A program made the translations under genes and the position numbers. The notes beneath the pieces are model-generated. The model saw only the letters and a program-made list of their open reading frames with translations. It did no database searches and was not told the DNA's origin. 64,000 nt of DNA from Castor canadensis. Its lineage: Eukaryota; Chordata; Mammalia; Rodentia; Castoridae. Positions 1 through 11,019 of the stretch are shown here, one piece after another (the stretch's first letter is position 1; every line of letters starts with the position of its first letter). The stretch spans positions 158,159,583 through 158,223,582 of the forward strand of contig NC_133390.1 in NCBI RefSeq assembly GCF_047511655.1. Reading direction: 5' to 3'.

Positions 1-1673
1 AAGGACTGCACAAATGAGGGGACTTCTCCACATGTAGATGGAGTCAATTATGTTAGCCCTCTAAAAGTAACCAAAGATGAGAGATTTTTGTTTAAAAAGG
101 GACTCTTATGCATGTGCTCTAATATTTAAGCCTTCTAGACTTCTGGCAAAAGGCAAACTCATGTCTTTGGCCAAGGCCTTCTGTTTAAGCAAAGGCAATA
201 TAACTTTCTATGGTATCTAACTTCTGCTTAGGGATGCAGTGAGCCTTCTTTCTGTACAGAACTGACTCATTAATTGACTGACTCTCTAATTAGCTGACTC
301 TCTAATTGAACTAATACCTGGTCCCTGGTACAACTGGCCTCTAATTGTAAGAAAAATTATCTTTTCTATCAAGATATTTGTTACCCTCTTAGGTTACTTA
401 AAAATTCCTCAGGTCGGCAACTTAGGTGACTTGAATGTTTAAAGGGTCCTTGCTTCTTCGGGATTCCTGTGGACCTCATTGACCGCCAAACTATCTGCCC
501 TAACCCATCCCCCAAGTCTTTAGCCAATTGAGGGAGATTGTGAACCTTTGACCTGGACAAATCCCAGGTGAGGGGCAGGTATGACTGCATCAGGGATGTA
601 AGGAGGAGCCACTGTCAGCCATTTTGTGCTCGAGTGTTTGCTTAGCTGGAGTGAGCACATGCTTGCACCCTCTTGATCAAGAGAAATTGCCTTGTCAAGA
701 TTTTCTGTCTCTTGTGGGCCTATTTTCAGCACTGGAGGGTTATCAATTCCAACATAATATAGTCAGCCTTTAACTGCAGTCCAAAATACAGGGCCATCTA
801 AGAGTTAAAGATAGCTGAAGGTATAAACACCTATAGGTAAAGTAACCATAAAAGCCCCTGTTACTTTTCAAGATTACTTTGTCCTTCCTGCCACACCTGT
901 CAAGGCCCCTTCTGATGCTCCCATCAGTATTAAATGTTCAGGTCATGCCTTCTAAATCAGATTTATCTCTTCCAGAATAAAAGACTTTAGGACCCAAATC
1001 ATGAGACAACAAGGCTGTCTAGCTCAACAAATGAGGTCTCCAAGAACAACAAGCTCTCCACGAGAAACCTTAACTATGCTGGACAATAACTCAGACACTT
1101 TGTGTCCAAATAAGCCCAAAGAACAGAAATAGGAGAGACAATTTTCCTTTATAGATAGGGTCTGCTGCCCCTTGTCAGCTCAAAGCAGTTATTGAAGATG
1201 GATTGTCCCCCTTCAACAACCCCCCAAAAAGAATTTTTTTGAATATTGTCTCTCAGGGGGAGTTTGAGGCAGGCTAGAATTAGGAAAAGTCTGGGGCTCA
1301 TGTAGTTCCCTGGGGATGGGCACACCACCCTCACATGACTGGGAACTGCCCTTGCCCCTCCCCACTCGCTCATTATTGGGTAGGAACCTCCTGGGCCTGC
1401 CCTCCCGTGGGGTAATGTAGGTTTTTAAGGCACCTGAAAAAGAAAAGCTCTCTCTCTGCCAGTGGACTCCACCTGTGCCCACCGTGGCTCCTCGTCCTCC
1501 TCCTCCTTCTCCTTTTCCTCCTCTTCCTCATTTTCTTCTTCCCTTTCTCACCTGTCAGAACAGGTGACTCCCCTTTTCTCAATAAAGCTATCCTACCTTA
1601 CCCCATCCATGTGCTGTGCTTGGATTTTTCCATTTGGAGCACAAAAACCAGGATCTTCTGATCACAGACTGCA
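1..1673 (+). mobile_element. Endogenous retrovirus, 3' part with LTR (fossil, broken)
   Basis: Reads plus and runs off the left edge of the window. Internal sequence of about 1.26 kb leads to a purine-rich tract and an LTR at 1265-1673. It is about 98% similar by eye to a second copy in opposite orientation at 53813-55460. Internal open frames are short, and no gag, pol or env domain is recognised. The 4-base target duplication of the sister copy suggests a class I (ERV1) element; the subfamily is unknown. Confidence 0.8.
1265..1673 (+). repeat. LTR of the left endogenous retrovirus
   Basis: Begins TGAGGCAGG and ends CAGACTGCA, giving TG...CA termini. A polyadenylation signal AATAAA lies at about 1581. 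A pyrimidine-rich stretch of about 70 bases (1488-1560) is about 50 bases longer than in the right copy, a microsatellite-like expansion. Confidence 0.75.
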
Positions 1674-2605
1674 CCAGTGCTGTTAATATTTGCTCTTGTT
1701 CTGTCTAGTGTGCTTCTTCTTCTCCCATCCCTCTCTCTCTCTCCACCATCCCAATCTCATAGTCTTCCAGTGCTTTAGGGCATTCTCTTATTCATTCATT
1801 CAATAAATACTGTCTATTAAATGTTAGACAATGTTAGGCACTGGAGCTACACCGTGAGTAAGCGATATGTGGAGTCTACATTTTCACAAAAAGACAATAA
1901 AGTTTCAACCAAAGAAATTTATCAAGCCAGTGAAGGACAGAAAACATTTCCCCACAACAGATTTTTAAAATTCCTAAGGCCCTTCAAACAGAAAAGCTGC
2001 AACTGAAATTAGGTTGGGAAACTAGTAATTCAGTGTTCTAACTAGGGTACTGACGGGAAGGGAGGAAGGTTAAGTTCATTTATGGAAGTGTTGAAATTGC
2101 TGATGATTCTGACCAGAAGATTTTGGTCCTTGTGCAAGCAGAACACATGGATGTAATGAGGGAAATAATGGAGTTTTTATTCTAGGAAAAAGGGAAGGGG
2201 ATTGCCAGGTGTAATGGCGGCTCCCTGTGCAGGAAAAGAGAGTTTTTTATTTTTGGTCATTTTTATATCATCCTTAACTTGGAAGTGGGATGAAAACCCA
2301 CATCACTCCCCATCTTCAATGGCCTTCAGACGAGGTGGAAGGGATAGAGGGCGGTGAGGAGGAACTGGGTGGACTCATTGCCTATACCTGTGCGAATCTC
2401 AGGTACCCTAAGTCCATGCAGGAGGAGATCTCCACTCTGTCTATCCTAACAAAGGATTTGCAATTGAAATGGAGCTCTCTGGGCTCAGAGGGAATGGGTG
2501 AGGTAGGGGTGGCTGAGGTGCTCTAAATCAGACTGTACAGTTTTTTATTTAACTCCTAGCCTCCTCAGAAGGACTTGAATATCAGAATGAGGTGTTTTTG
2601 TTTTT
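1674..2605. other. Non-genic stretch with an old interspersed repeat
   Basis: 1795-1905 resembles an ancient mammalian repeat with wording like 'ttaggcactggagctacaccgtg'; the family name is uncertain. The rest is unassigned. An 78-codon frame at 2290-2526 has no recognisable domain and is taken as chance. Confidence 0.5.
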
Positions 2606-2611
2606 CGGTTG

Positions 2612-2693
2612 TTTTTTTTTTCCAGGATTGGGGTTTGAACTCAGGGCTTCATACTTGCTAGGCAGGAACTGTACAGCCTTGAGCCACACCAAC
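2612..2693 (-). mobile_element. ID-like (tRNA-derived) SINE
   Basis: Poly-T precedes the reverse complement of the ID half: 'ggggtttgaactcaggg' (B box), then 'tgctaggcagg'. The tRNA-like A box is degraded at the right end. Confidence 0.8.
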
Positions 2694-3473
2694 CACAGAA
2701 AGAGTTTTAAACATAGTTTTAAATGTCTACTTTAATGCTAACGGAACAACTTTGAAATCTGCCTGAAAGCAATGTCCCAGCTAGCCTCTCCTTTTCCTGT
2801 CCTACAACTTGTTCTATTTGCGGGGCGATGCCACAATCACAGATCAGACACACATGCTCAAAAGTTGATGGACAAGGCAAAATTTACTTCTGAAGGGTGT
2901 GTCTCTGACCTAAGTCAGGCAAACCAGCACACACGTGGGAAACCATCTCTGTTTTATCTCTTATGCAGGACTGCCCTTTTGCTCTAAGGAGGGAGCTCAG
3001 GCTCACAGTCTTCACAATTGACTAAAGTCAAGGTTTAAGGGAGGCCACAGGAGAAGAGCAGACATGATTTGGAGAGCACGAACACAAGGCTTAATTTGAT
3101 TGGTGTACCCAAAGACAAAGAGGTGACCCATAAGGTGAGAATTTCTAGGATTCTGGGGAAACTGAGGCCTGAAATGACTGTTTGACCTGAAATGGCAGCA
3201 CCAAGTATTTAATTAACCTGTGGGCCAGGGGGACCTTGAAGCAGAGATTCCTTTGGACAATGATTACCTTAAAACTACCAGTTTGAGTTTTAGGACATCC
3301 AGTGACAAACAATTCTCTGCTTAAAGGTAGAAACTTTACAGCCAGGCGACGTGCCACCGAACACATAGACAACTGGGGAAAGTAGCTAATATCCACACAA
3401 TGACAGACATACTCCATAGTGTAGATATTAAGCCAGGGGGAAAGGGGTTCAAACCCATGAATCTGATTAAAGT

Positions 3474-3555
3474 TTTTTTGCAACACTGGGGTTTGAACTC
3501 AGGGTCTCACACATGCTAGGCAGGTGCTCTACCAATTGAGCCACACCCCCAGCTA
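3474..3555 (-). mobile_element. ID-like SINE
   Basis: Full-length ID-like unit on the minus strand, with 'ggggtttgaactcaggg' and 'gctctaccaattgagcc'. The chimeric SINE at 3556-3757 is inserted next to its 5' end. Confidence 0.85.
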
Positions 3556-3757
3556 ACTTTTTTTTTTTTGGGCGGTACTGGGGCTTGAACTCAGGGCCTA
3601 TACCTTGAGCCACTCCACTGGCCTGTTTTGTGAAGGTTTTTTTTTGAGATAGGGTCTCGTAAACTATTTGCCCGGATTGGCTTCAAACTGTGATCCTCCT
3701 GATCTCTACCTCCTGACCTGAGATTAAGAGTCTCATGCTGTACCGACTGAGCTAACT
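3556..3757 (-). mobile_element. Chimeric retroposon: tRNA-Lys(CUU) 5' half joined to B1-ID SINE
   Basis: On the minus strand the element starts at about 3756 with 40-odd bases that match tRNA-Lys-CUU from about nucleotide 7 to 46. The D-arm 'agctcagtcggta' and the anticodon region 'gactcttaatctcagg' are both present, with two substitutions and one missing base. At 3711-3716 it passes, through shared 'tcagg', into a B1-like SINE half, then an ID half, then a poly-A tail (T-run 3558-3569). A short repeat, agctaact, occurs at both ends (3551-3558, 3750-3757) and may be the target duplication, although it overlaps the tRNA homology. Confidence 0.75.
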
Positions 3758-3795
3758 CTTTGACAGAAAACACTCAATTTAGTTGATTCTCACAC

Positions 3796-4231
3796 TGTAG
3801 CGGGGAGGAAGATCACAAGAAAACAAACTAGGGCTGGTGGATTGGTTCAAGTGGTAGAGTGCCTGTCTAGAAGAAAACAAACTAGGCCTGAGTTCTGATG
3901 AAGTATCAGGGTGGAAGGGATGGCATAGCAGGAGATAAAACCTAAAGAATTCAAAGGTGAAGAAGGTCACATAGCACAAGGGGTAGAAGGGCACTTAGCT
4001 CTAGGGTGAAGTAGCCTATAGAATTGCATGGAACCATATATGGGTTAAAATTGTTTTTTACATTTCATTGCCTCTGTAACCTGCTTGCAAGGGCATATAA
4101 GGTGAGACCCCTTTGTTTTCAGGCCTCAGCCTTTGGACACGAGTCCTCTGGGTCTGTGCTGGCACAATAAACATTGCTTCCTTCTGAACTGCTGCAGTGT
4201 CCCATATCTCAGCTAACAACTTCCTGCAACA
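3796..4231 (+). mobile_element. Solo LTR (fossil), ERV1-like
   Basis: Begins TGTAGCGGGG and ends CCTGCAACA. It is flanked by ACAC at 3792-3795 and 4232-4235, a 4-base target duplication. It contains a TATA-like 'catataagg' near 4091 and AATAAA near 4167 in the expected order. No internal retroviral sequence is present. It is interrupted by a tailless SINE insertion at 3832-3870. Confidence 0.75.
3817..3885 (+). mobile_element. Tailless SINE retropseudogene with 15-base target duplication
   Basis: A 39-base insert (3832-3870) is the 5' part of the ID-like SINE, ending just after the position equivalent to the anticodon stem ('gagtgcctgtctag'), with no poly-A. It is flanked by perfect copies of aagaaaacaaactag at 3817-3831 and 3871-3885. 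This fits the tailless retropseudogene class described for mammals, made from 3'-truncated tRNA or tRNA-like SINE RNA. Confidence 0.88.
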
Positions 4232-4235
4232 ACAC

Positions 4236-5079
4236 TTTATAAATTTTTTTGTTTTTTTTAATGCCTCTGTAGCATCCAGGAAGCACAGAGCTGCAGGTAC
4301 TTTGCTGTTCTTATTATCACCATCAGAGAAATATTTGGATCAATGTATCAGGACAAAGAAAGCCAGCTCTCTTCACCTTAGACTACAATTGGTCACCGCG
4401 CATATAAAAACCATGTCTGATGGGGAACTGAGGTCGGTTTATCACAAGAAGAGATGCAGTGGAAGGAAGGATAGAACATTGTCACCTATTCCTACGTTAG
4501 GCTTCTTTGGTCAAATCCGTATGAAAGCACATGGAAGAGAGCTCCAAGCATGGTGTCCTAGAACTTGACAGCAGGGCTGCTCTTCGTCACTCTGAGCTGC
4601 TCACATCTGGGAATTCCCATCGGAAGCATGTCCCCATGCTGCCCCTCTTCTTTCTCACAGACATCTGCTTTGAGGGAGAGGTGGGTGAAGTGAAGTTTCT
4701 AAGCAAGAAAGGCCTGGAAACGAACACTTCAAAGTACAGGCTATATTCCTTTCTTCTGATGCGTTGCATTCTCAAGACTGTTCTCTCTGGAAGCCAGTAC
4801 CAGTTTCTCCCTAACACAAAAGCTGCAGCTCTTTAAAGGGACGTAGAAATTCCCTCTGGCAACATGTGAGGGGAGAAGAACTGGTCTTTCAGGTAGGACC
4901 AGCATTTGTGCAATATCCTTGTGCCTCCTCCAGGGAACTCTGAGCTATTGACAGTTTTTGCTCCTTCTTCCTGCAGCCAAATCAGACAGGCATCAAAGGA
5001 CAAACGCAGTCCTGTAAACATGGCAAAGACAAATGTCCTACTGAGATGCCAGCATGAGGCATTGGGTGTGATCAGCTAG
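4236..5079. other. Non-genic stretch at outer edge of left arm
   Basis: 4990-5079 still shows weak mirror similarity to 58186-58270 (for example 'ggcatctcag.aggacattt' in reverse complement). 4236-4990 is unassigned. Two overlapping frames of 123 and 101 codons (4197-4568, 4531-4836) have no recognisable domain. Confidence 0.5.
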
Positions 5080-5260
5080 ACCAGAGGTTAGCAAACTGCA
5101 TCAGCAAGCAGGCCAAATCTGACCCACTTCTTACTGGAGCACAGCCCCGGCTGTGCCTGTTTTTCTGCAAGCAGAGTTGAGAAGTAGCTACAGACACTAT
5201 GACGCAGAAAGCCTTCACAGATGTCTGAGATAGACAGCCAAGACTTGGGAAAGTGGAATT
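5080..5260 (+). mobile_element. hAT-type DNA transposon relic (MER58-like), left arm
   Basis: Starts 'ccagaggttagcaaactgc', followed by 'ggccaaatctgac', 'ggagcacagcc' and 'gcagagttgagaagtagc'. This is the wording of a non-autonomous Charlie-group element; the exact subfamily is from memory. Its mirror copy lies at 57989-58185, so it predates the duplication. Confidence 0.65.
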
Positions 5261-6920
5261 TTATAAATTTAACACTGTAATTGAAAACTGTAAACTAAGG
5301 TTAATTTAAGATTTAAATTTCAGAAATTCACACCTATGTGATGAGAATCTTAGGTCAAAGAACAGGGAATATAAAGCTCCTTAAATGAAGAAAATTAAAG
5401 TTTTATGTGAAACCCTTTTGAAAAATCTGATATGTTTATAGCTTCAATAAAGCTTCAAGGCTATTTAGAGAATGATAATTGAAATATTTTCCTAGTTTGC
5501 AGAGAATATGCCTTAAGGGAAAATTTAGGATGAAATGCAGCTCATTGTCTTCCTTTTTTAGGTCTTGAGTCATTTTTTTGTTTTTCCCTGGAGTCCTTTT
5601 GTTTCCACATCTTTCACAAACCAATTGGGGCCAATTATCTTCCACACAATTAAAATCAAATAGTTCGTGCCAAGCTGTTCTGCAATGAAGCTGTTTCTTC
5701 TTCATCTTGTGCATTTTTCCTCTTAACTAAAGCTCTGTCATTCTAGGTGCAAGCATTTTCAAGTTAACATTCTCAGCAAACATTTTGCATGGTTTCAATT
5801 TTTCTGAGTGGTGTCCTCTCCCCTACAGTGACAGCCCTAAAGTGCCCTTGGGTTAAATAAAATATTGCTTTATACTCATTCTTTTATTTCACCCATGAAC
5901 ATACAGCAGAAGATACAGGTGAGGTGATCAGACCAAGAGAGTTATACTTAGGAAAGAAAAATTATGTAACACTTCAGATGGTGACAAACATTTCTCCTTA
6001 AAAAATTACTTTCACTCATTGATATTTGTGCCCCCAGCTCCCACACCTTCACAATACGTGCAGTAATGGAAACACAAAGAGGTTTAAGACGCTTTTTGCC
6101 CTCTTAAACTTTTTGAATTCAGAACTGCTGTATACTCTGCAAAATTTGAGAATCCCAGTGAGCTTTTGTTATGTGTTTTATCTATTAATATTTACTCAAT
6201 TTAGAAATTGAGCATGAGAAGTTTTAAAATTTTTATTGGTTCATTTAAAAACAATAATATGCCTATTACAATGCAAAAAAAATCATAGAACTGTAATGTG
6301 ATTTCATCAAGGTTGTAAGGTGCAAGATATACAAAACTCAATTGTATTCCATGTATTGGCCTGAACGCACACACAGACACCAAAATTTAAAATAACATTA
6401 CAATACCATTTATAAATTCTCAAAGCAAAAAATGTAATTATTTACATGTAAATGATGTACATGTAACAAACCATGCACAACTTGGATGCTGAAACTGCAA
6501 ACACTGCTGAGAGAAATTAGAGTTTTAAATGAATCAGAGACCGCTATCCTCACTATGCTGTACTGAAGACTTAGTATAGTCCAGATCTCAATTCTCCCCA
6601 GAGTAATATGCACTTTAATTCAATCTCTATTAAACTATCACAAGGTTGCTTTAGGCAGAGATTAACAAGATTATTCTCAAATTTATATAGAAATGTAAAA
6701 GAAATAGAAATAGCTAAACCAATTTTGAAAAAGAAAAAAGTAAAATGAATCATTCTGCTCCATTTGTACACTTACTGTGTGACTAAAGTAATCAGGATTG
6801 TGACAACCAAGTTTCTCAAAACTGAAAACATCAACAAAATCTTAAGGTGCATCATATGTAGGGAAGTGATGATAAGAAAAAGGACGAAGGACAAGTAAAA
6901 GATGACTGAGTGAAGGGTGG
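5261..6920. other. Left-arm sequence with mirror partner at 51800-52860
   Basis: AT-rich, non-coding by eye. Right-arm counterparts are aligned at roughly 80%. Near 5485-5500 the right arm carries about 48 extra bases flanked by a repeated 'actaggaa.atatttca' (52756-52821), a small local duplication. The 92-codon frame at 5436-5714 is not maintained in the right arm. Confidence 0.65.
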
Positions 6921-7240
6921 ACTTTTTTTTTTTTTTTTTGCTGCACTGTAGTTTAAATTCAGGGCCTCACAGTTGCTAGTCAGGTGCTCTACCACTTGAA
7001 TTCACTTTACCAGCCCCCCGCCTTTTATTGTTTTTATATTTACATGATTTGCGCCCCGTTCCCCCGCCCCACACACACCACTCTTGTTCTCCAATTTTGT
7101 TAAAAGCCCCTTTTTTATATATACTTTTGAGATAGGGTCTCACCTTTTTGTTGCCTGGGCTGGCCTTTAACCATGATCCTCCTGATCTCTGCCTCCTGAC
7201 TAGCTAGGATTACAGCTATAATCAGTGGTGCCCAGCTAAG
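6921..7240 (-). mobile_element. B1-ID composite SINE, split by about 100 extra bases
   Basis: ID half at 6921-7018 and B1 half at 7120-7238 (gagatagggtctcac, 'cctcctgactagctagg'), both minus. About 100 bases between them are unlike the usual linker and include C-rich and AC-rich stretches. Confidence 0.75.
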
Positions 7241-7930
7241 ACTGGACTTTTTTAAATAGCATATATTAATTGTTCAAAGTAATGGGTTCATTATAACATT
7301 TTCACAAATATGAATAGGACACTTTGATCATATCACCCCCTCTATGACCCTCTGTAATCTCTCTAACTGCCCCCACATTTCCCTTTCCATATCCCTAATA
7401 ATCATTCTTTTTTTTTTTAAGTTTTTTAAAATTTATTTTATCATTTACTTACATGTGTATACATTATTTGGGCCACCTCCCTCTTCCCCTCCCAAAGTTT
7501 TTATTAGTATATAATAGTTGTACAGGGGGGTTCATTGTGACATTTCTATATATGCATACAGCCATTTGTTCATCCCCTCCATTATTCTTCCTCTTCCTTC
7601 TCCCCCTTCTTAAAATGGCTTCAACAGGTTGTCCTTTTACTTTCATGTACCCCTGCCCCCCACCCCCCACTTGATTCCACATATGAGAGGAAACATCAAT
7701 ACTTGTCTTTTTGAGACTGGCTTATTTCACTTAACATAATGGTCTCCGCTTCCACACAATTTCCTACGAATGACATAATTTGATTCATTGTAGCTGAATA
7801 AACCCCATTGTGTTTAAACACATTTTCTTTATCCATTCATCCATTGATGAGCACTGAGGCTGATTCCATAACTTGACTATAGTGAGAGTGTGGTGCTAAC
7901 TATAGGTATGCATAAACCCTATTGAAAAAT
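7241..7930 (-). mobile_element. L1 3' fragment, old
   Basis: Antisense L1 3' UTR and end of ORF2. Wording such as 'catatgagaggaaacatcaatacttgtc' (read plus in two parts) and 'gaccctctgtaatctc' is the reverse complement of L1 ORF2 C-terminal and 3' UTR sequence. It is more diverged than the young L1s in this window. Confidence 0.7.
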
Positions 7931-7957
7931 AAGGCAAGACCTTCTTAAAAAATAAAG

Positions 7958-8420
7958 TGGGCTGGAGGTTTGGCCGAAGTGGTGAAATGGTTACCTAGCA
8001 AGCATGAGGACCTGAGTTCAAACCCCAGTACTGTCAAATGCAATAACACTTTTTTTAAATAAAAAATAAAAAACAACAAAAGCAGCCAAGAACCACTACC
8101 TCATGCCTGAAATCCTAGCTACTCAGGAGGCAGAGAACAGGAGGATTACAGTTCAAGGCCAGCCCAGGCAAACAGTTTGTGAGACCCTGTCTCAAAATTA
8201 CCCAACACAAAAAAAGGGCTGGAGGAGTGGCTTAAGTGTTAGAGTGCCTGCCTAGCAAGTGTGAGGCCCTGAGTTCAAACTCAGTACTGCCAAAATACAT
8301 AAAGATAAATAAATAAACAGATAGACAGAGCAAAAAGGCCTGTGGGCATGGCTCAAGTGACTGAGTGCCTGCCTAGCAAATGCAAGGAAGGCTCTGAGTT
8401 CAAAACCCATATTACTGAGA
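7958..8420 (+). mobile_element. Cluster of three ID-like units and one B1 half
   Basis: ID unit at 7958-8070. Composite B1 (8085-8205) plus ID (8216-8310). A third ID unit at 8336-8415 ends in an AG-rich simple repeat (8416-8465). All are plus strand, each with A-rich ends, which suggests serial insertion into A-tails. Confidence 0.85.
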
Positions 8421-8469
8421 GAGAGGCAGAGACAGAGAAATGGAGAGGGAGAGAGAGAGAAGAGGAAAA

Positions 8470-9600
8470 ATACATGGAATGATGGCTCAAGAAATAATAA
8501 TGAAGGAAAGAGCAATAAAACAAATATAGAGCAAGAGAAAATAGGATCAGTTGATATTTCTCCGAAGATCCTTTACTTTTTCCCAAGACTTGTTATTTTC
8601 CAGTTTAGTTGGTGTGGAGGCAGAGGGGTATTGAATCATTTTTTCTCCAAAGTCCAAACAGGTTAGACCAGAAAAGGTTGTTTGAAGGCCAGTCCCTGCC
8701 CTGCCTTCCCTGCCATGGTGCTACTGTGACTGCTGCTGGGCTGAATTCTTGCCACTGTTTTCCACATCCAGGCCCAGCAATGCAGGGCATGCAGGAGGCT
8801 GCTCTCGAACTGCTCCCACCAGCTGAGCCTGAGGATGACTCAGCTGGATGCCCTCTGACACCAGAGATGCTCTGCAGATGTGAGCATGGGTATGAGAAAT
8901 GCTAAGCAGACCAAGCGTCTGCGGTGCTCTGAGAGTATAGAAAGCAGTCAGACCAAAGAAATCTGCCTTGGTGGAGTGAGGCATGTGTGCCCTGGCAACA
9001 CTGGTCTCCACCTGCTTCATATTCACACACAGCTGCCTCCCTCCTCTTCCCAGAGTTTGGCTGCAGTTTCCAAATGAATCACACCCTCTGCAGTGTGTCC
9101 CATACTTCCCAGCAAGTAGACAAATCTGTGACTAAGTCACAACTAGTTTCCTGGGTCTACACTCATCCTCAGGTGGTCACTGGCTTAACTAGTAGACAGG
9201 AAGAGGCCTTTGGGCTTGGAGATACAAAAAATGCAGGGACTTCTGCTCTCTCTGGTTGAAAGCTTTGACTGATGGTTCCCTACTACTGTACCAATAAACA
9301 AGCCAGAAAGTTCAGGGGGGTCCCTTCTCTGGCATTTGCTTGTGGCATGGATTGGAGGTTTCCCTTACTAAACTATATTCTTGCAGAGAGCCAGATTGTG
9401 CCGCTGTGTGACTCACCGAGGCTTTCCTTAAAGCCCCACGAGAGTGGATTCTCCCCCTTCCTACTGTTTTGCCCAGCACCCACTGCTAAGGTCCATTGTT
9501 TCTTTTAGAGATATAAAATTCAATATTTCTGGATTTCATCTGTTCTCTGTCTATTGCTGTTGAAATCCTCTGCCTTTCCACACTGCCTACCTCTTGCTGC
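8470..9600. other. Left-arm stretch without a seen right-arm partner
   Basis: Roughly 1 kb of higher GC than its surroundings. It has a possible polyadenylation signal at about 9290 (ccaataaac). Frames of 98-101 codons occur on both strands without a recognisable domain. The mirror position on the right (about 48.8-50 kb) is L1-like instead, so this is either a left-arm insertion or a right-arm deletion. I cannot assign a family. Confidence 0.4.
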
Positions 9601-9984
9601 AGCGTGCACCTGATGTCTTGTTTGAGATTTACGGTGACACAAGTAGCTGCTGGGTGTCTCTAAAACACCATCATCACGTTTTCCTTGTATGGATTGGCTT
9701 TTTAATACTGGGGATGGGACACTTGGATAGCTATTTGGAGGAAAAGAAAATTAGATACATACCTAATGGCATACCTAAGTTCCACGTGGATCAGAGATCT
9801 AAGTGTATACTTGAAATTATCACTAGGAGAAAACATGGGTAAGTTCTGACTATGATAAAAATCCAGAATTAAAAAGAAAACATTGATAAATTTCACTATT
9901 TTGAAGTTTTTCATATCTAGAAAAAATCCTATAACATCATAAGACAGTAGATATAGTAAATGAAAATACTTAAACAACATAAAC

Positions 9985-10215
9985 TACAAAGGGCTCATGT
10001 TGCTAGTATATAAATAATTCTTAAAAATTGAGTGGGGGGGATAAAGGAGAATGATGGAGGGGGTGAATTCAAGTATTTGATATATTGTAAGAACTTTTTT
10101 TAAAGGCCACAATGTACCCTCAGCATGATAATATAAAAAGAAAAAAATCAAGTGGGAATGTATACCCCTGTACAATAATTATATGCCAATAAAATAATTT
10201 TTTAAAAAAATAAAT
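9985..10215 (+). mobile_element. L1 3' UTR fragment
   Basis: Contains 'gagaatgatggagggggtg', 'tgatatattgtaagaac' and an A-rich end with 'ccaataaaataat', the plus-strand form of the L1 3' UTR that also appears in reverse at 47030-47400. Confidence 0.65.
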
Positions 10216-10489
10216 GGGATAGAACATGCAAAATTACATGAACGGATTTCCCATACATGCACACAAATATTCAGACGCCCTTCAATGTATGAAAAATGTT
10301 CAAACTCACTCAGAATTAGTGAAACCAATAGTAATAACACTGAGATATCATTTCTTACTATTGAATTGGCAAAAAATTTAAAAGTGTGACAAAACATTTT
10401 CTTGGTGAGGCTATAGGAAACAGACACTCTCATACATTGCTGGTAGGAATTAGTATCTTTTGAGGGGAATTTGGCAACACCTAACAAAA

Positions 10490-11000
10490 CTACATATGTA
10501 CCTACATTCATTGTTTCCATAGTTTTTTTAAAATACGCTTCATATACCATAAAATCCACCCACTTAAGGCATGCAGTTCTGTGGTTTTTAGGATATTTAC
10601 CCAAGTTGTACAAGCATTACTACAATTTAATTTTAGAGCATTTGAGCACCTCAGAGAGAAGTCCCTTAGGCATCAGCTGTCGTTTCCCATTTCTGCCCCA
10701 CCACCAGGCCACCACTAATCTATTTTCTCTGTGTGGATTTGTCTATTCTGATGCACTTGTCTTTGACCCAGCAAGCCTAAGAATCTCTAACACCACCAAA
10801 ATACATATGCACAGTTATTTGTTATGGCAGTGATTAGACTTCTAAAATATTGGATATATCCATAAATAGAAGAGTGGATACATAAACCAAGGTATGGCCA
10901 CCAGTGGTACTATGCAGCTATAGATCAATATTGGAATGTCTATTAACTGATACAGTCTGTTTTCCATGATACACTGTCTAGTGAAAAATAAGCAAAGTGC
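10490..11000 (+). mobile_element. Ancient L1-related fragment
   Basis: 'accataaaatccacccactt', 'ttgtacaagcattactac' and 'gccaccactaatctatttt' are wording of an old mammalian L1-associated consensus; an ORF2-end-like stretch follows near 10860-10960. Related sequence of the same strand sense lies at 48940-49330. That is not its mirror partner, since mirror copies would be reversed. Confidence 0.5.
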
Positions 11001-11019
11001 AAAAAAAGTATCTTTATGT

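Noticed and set aside
3715-3756. tRNA-Lys gene
   Set aside because: Only the 5' half is present, fused to a SINE; T arm and acceptor stem are absent.
8216-8310. tRNA genes suggested by A-box and B-box wording at dozens of places
   Set aside because: All such sites fit the ID-like half of the local SINE with A-tails; none folds as a complete tRNA with a standard anticodon loop by eye.
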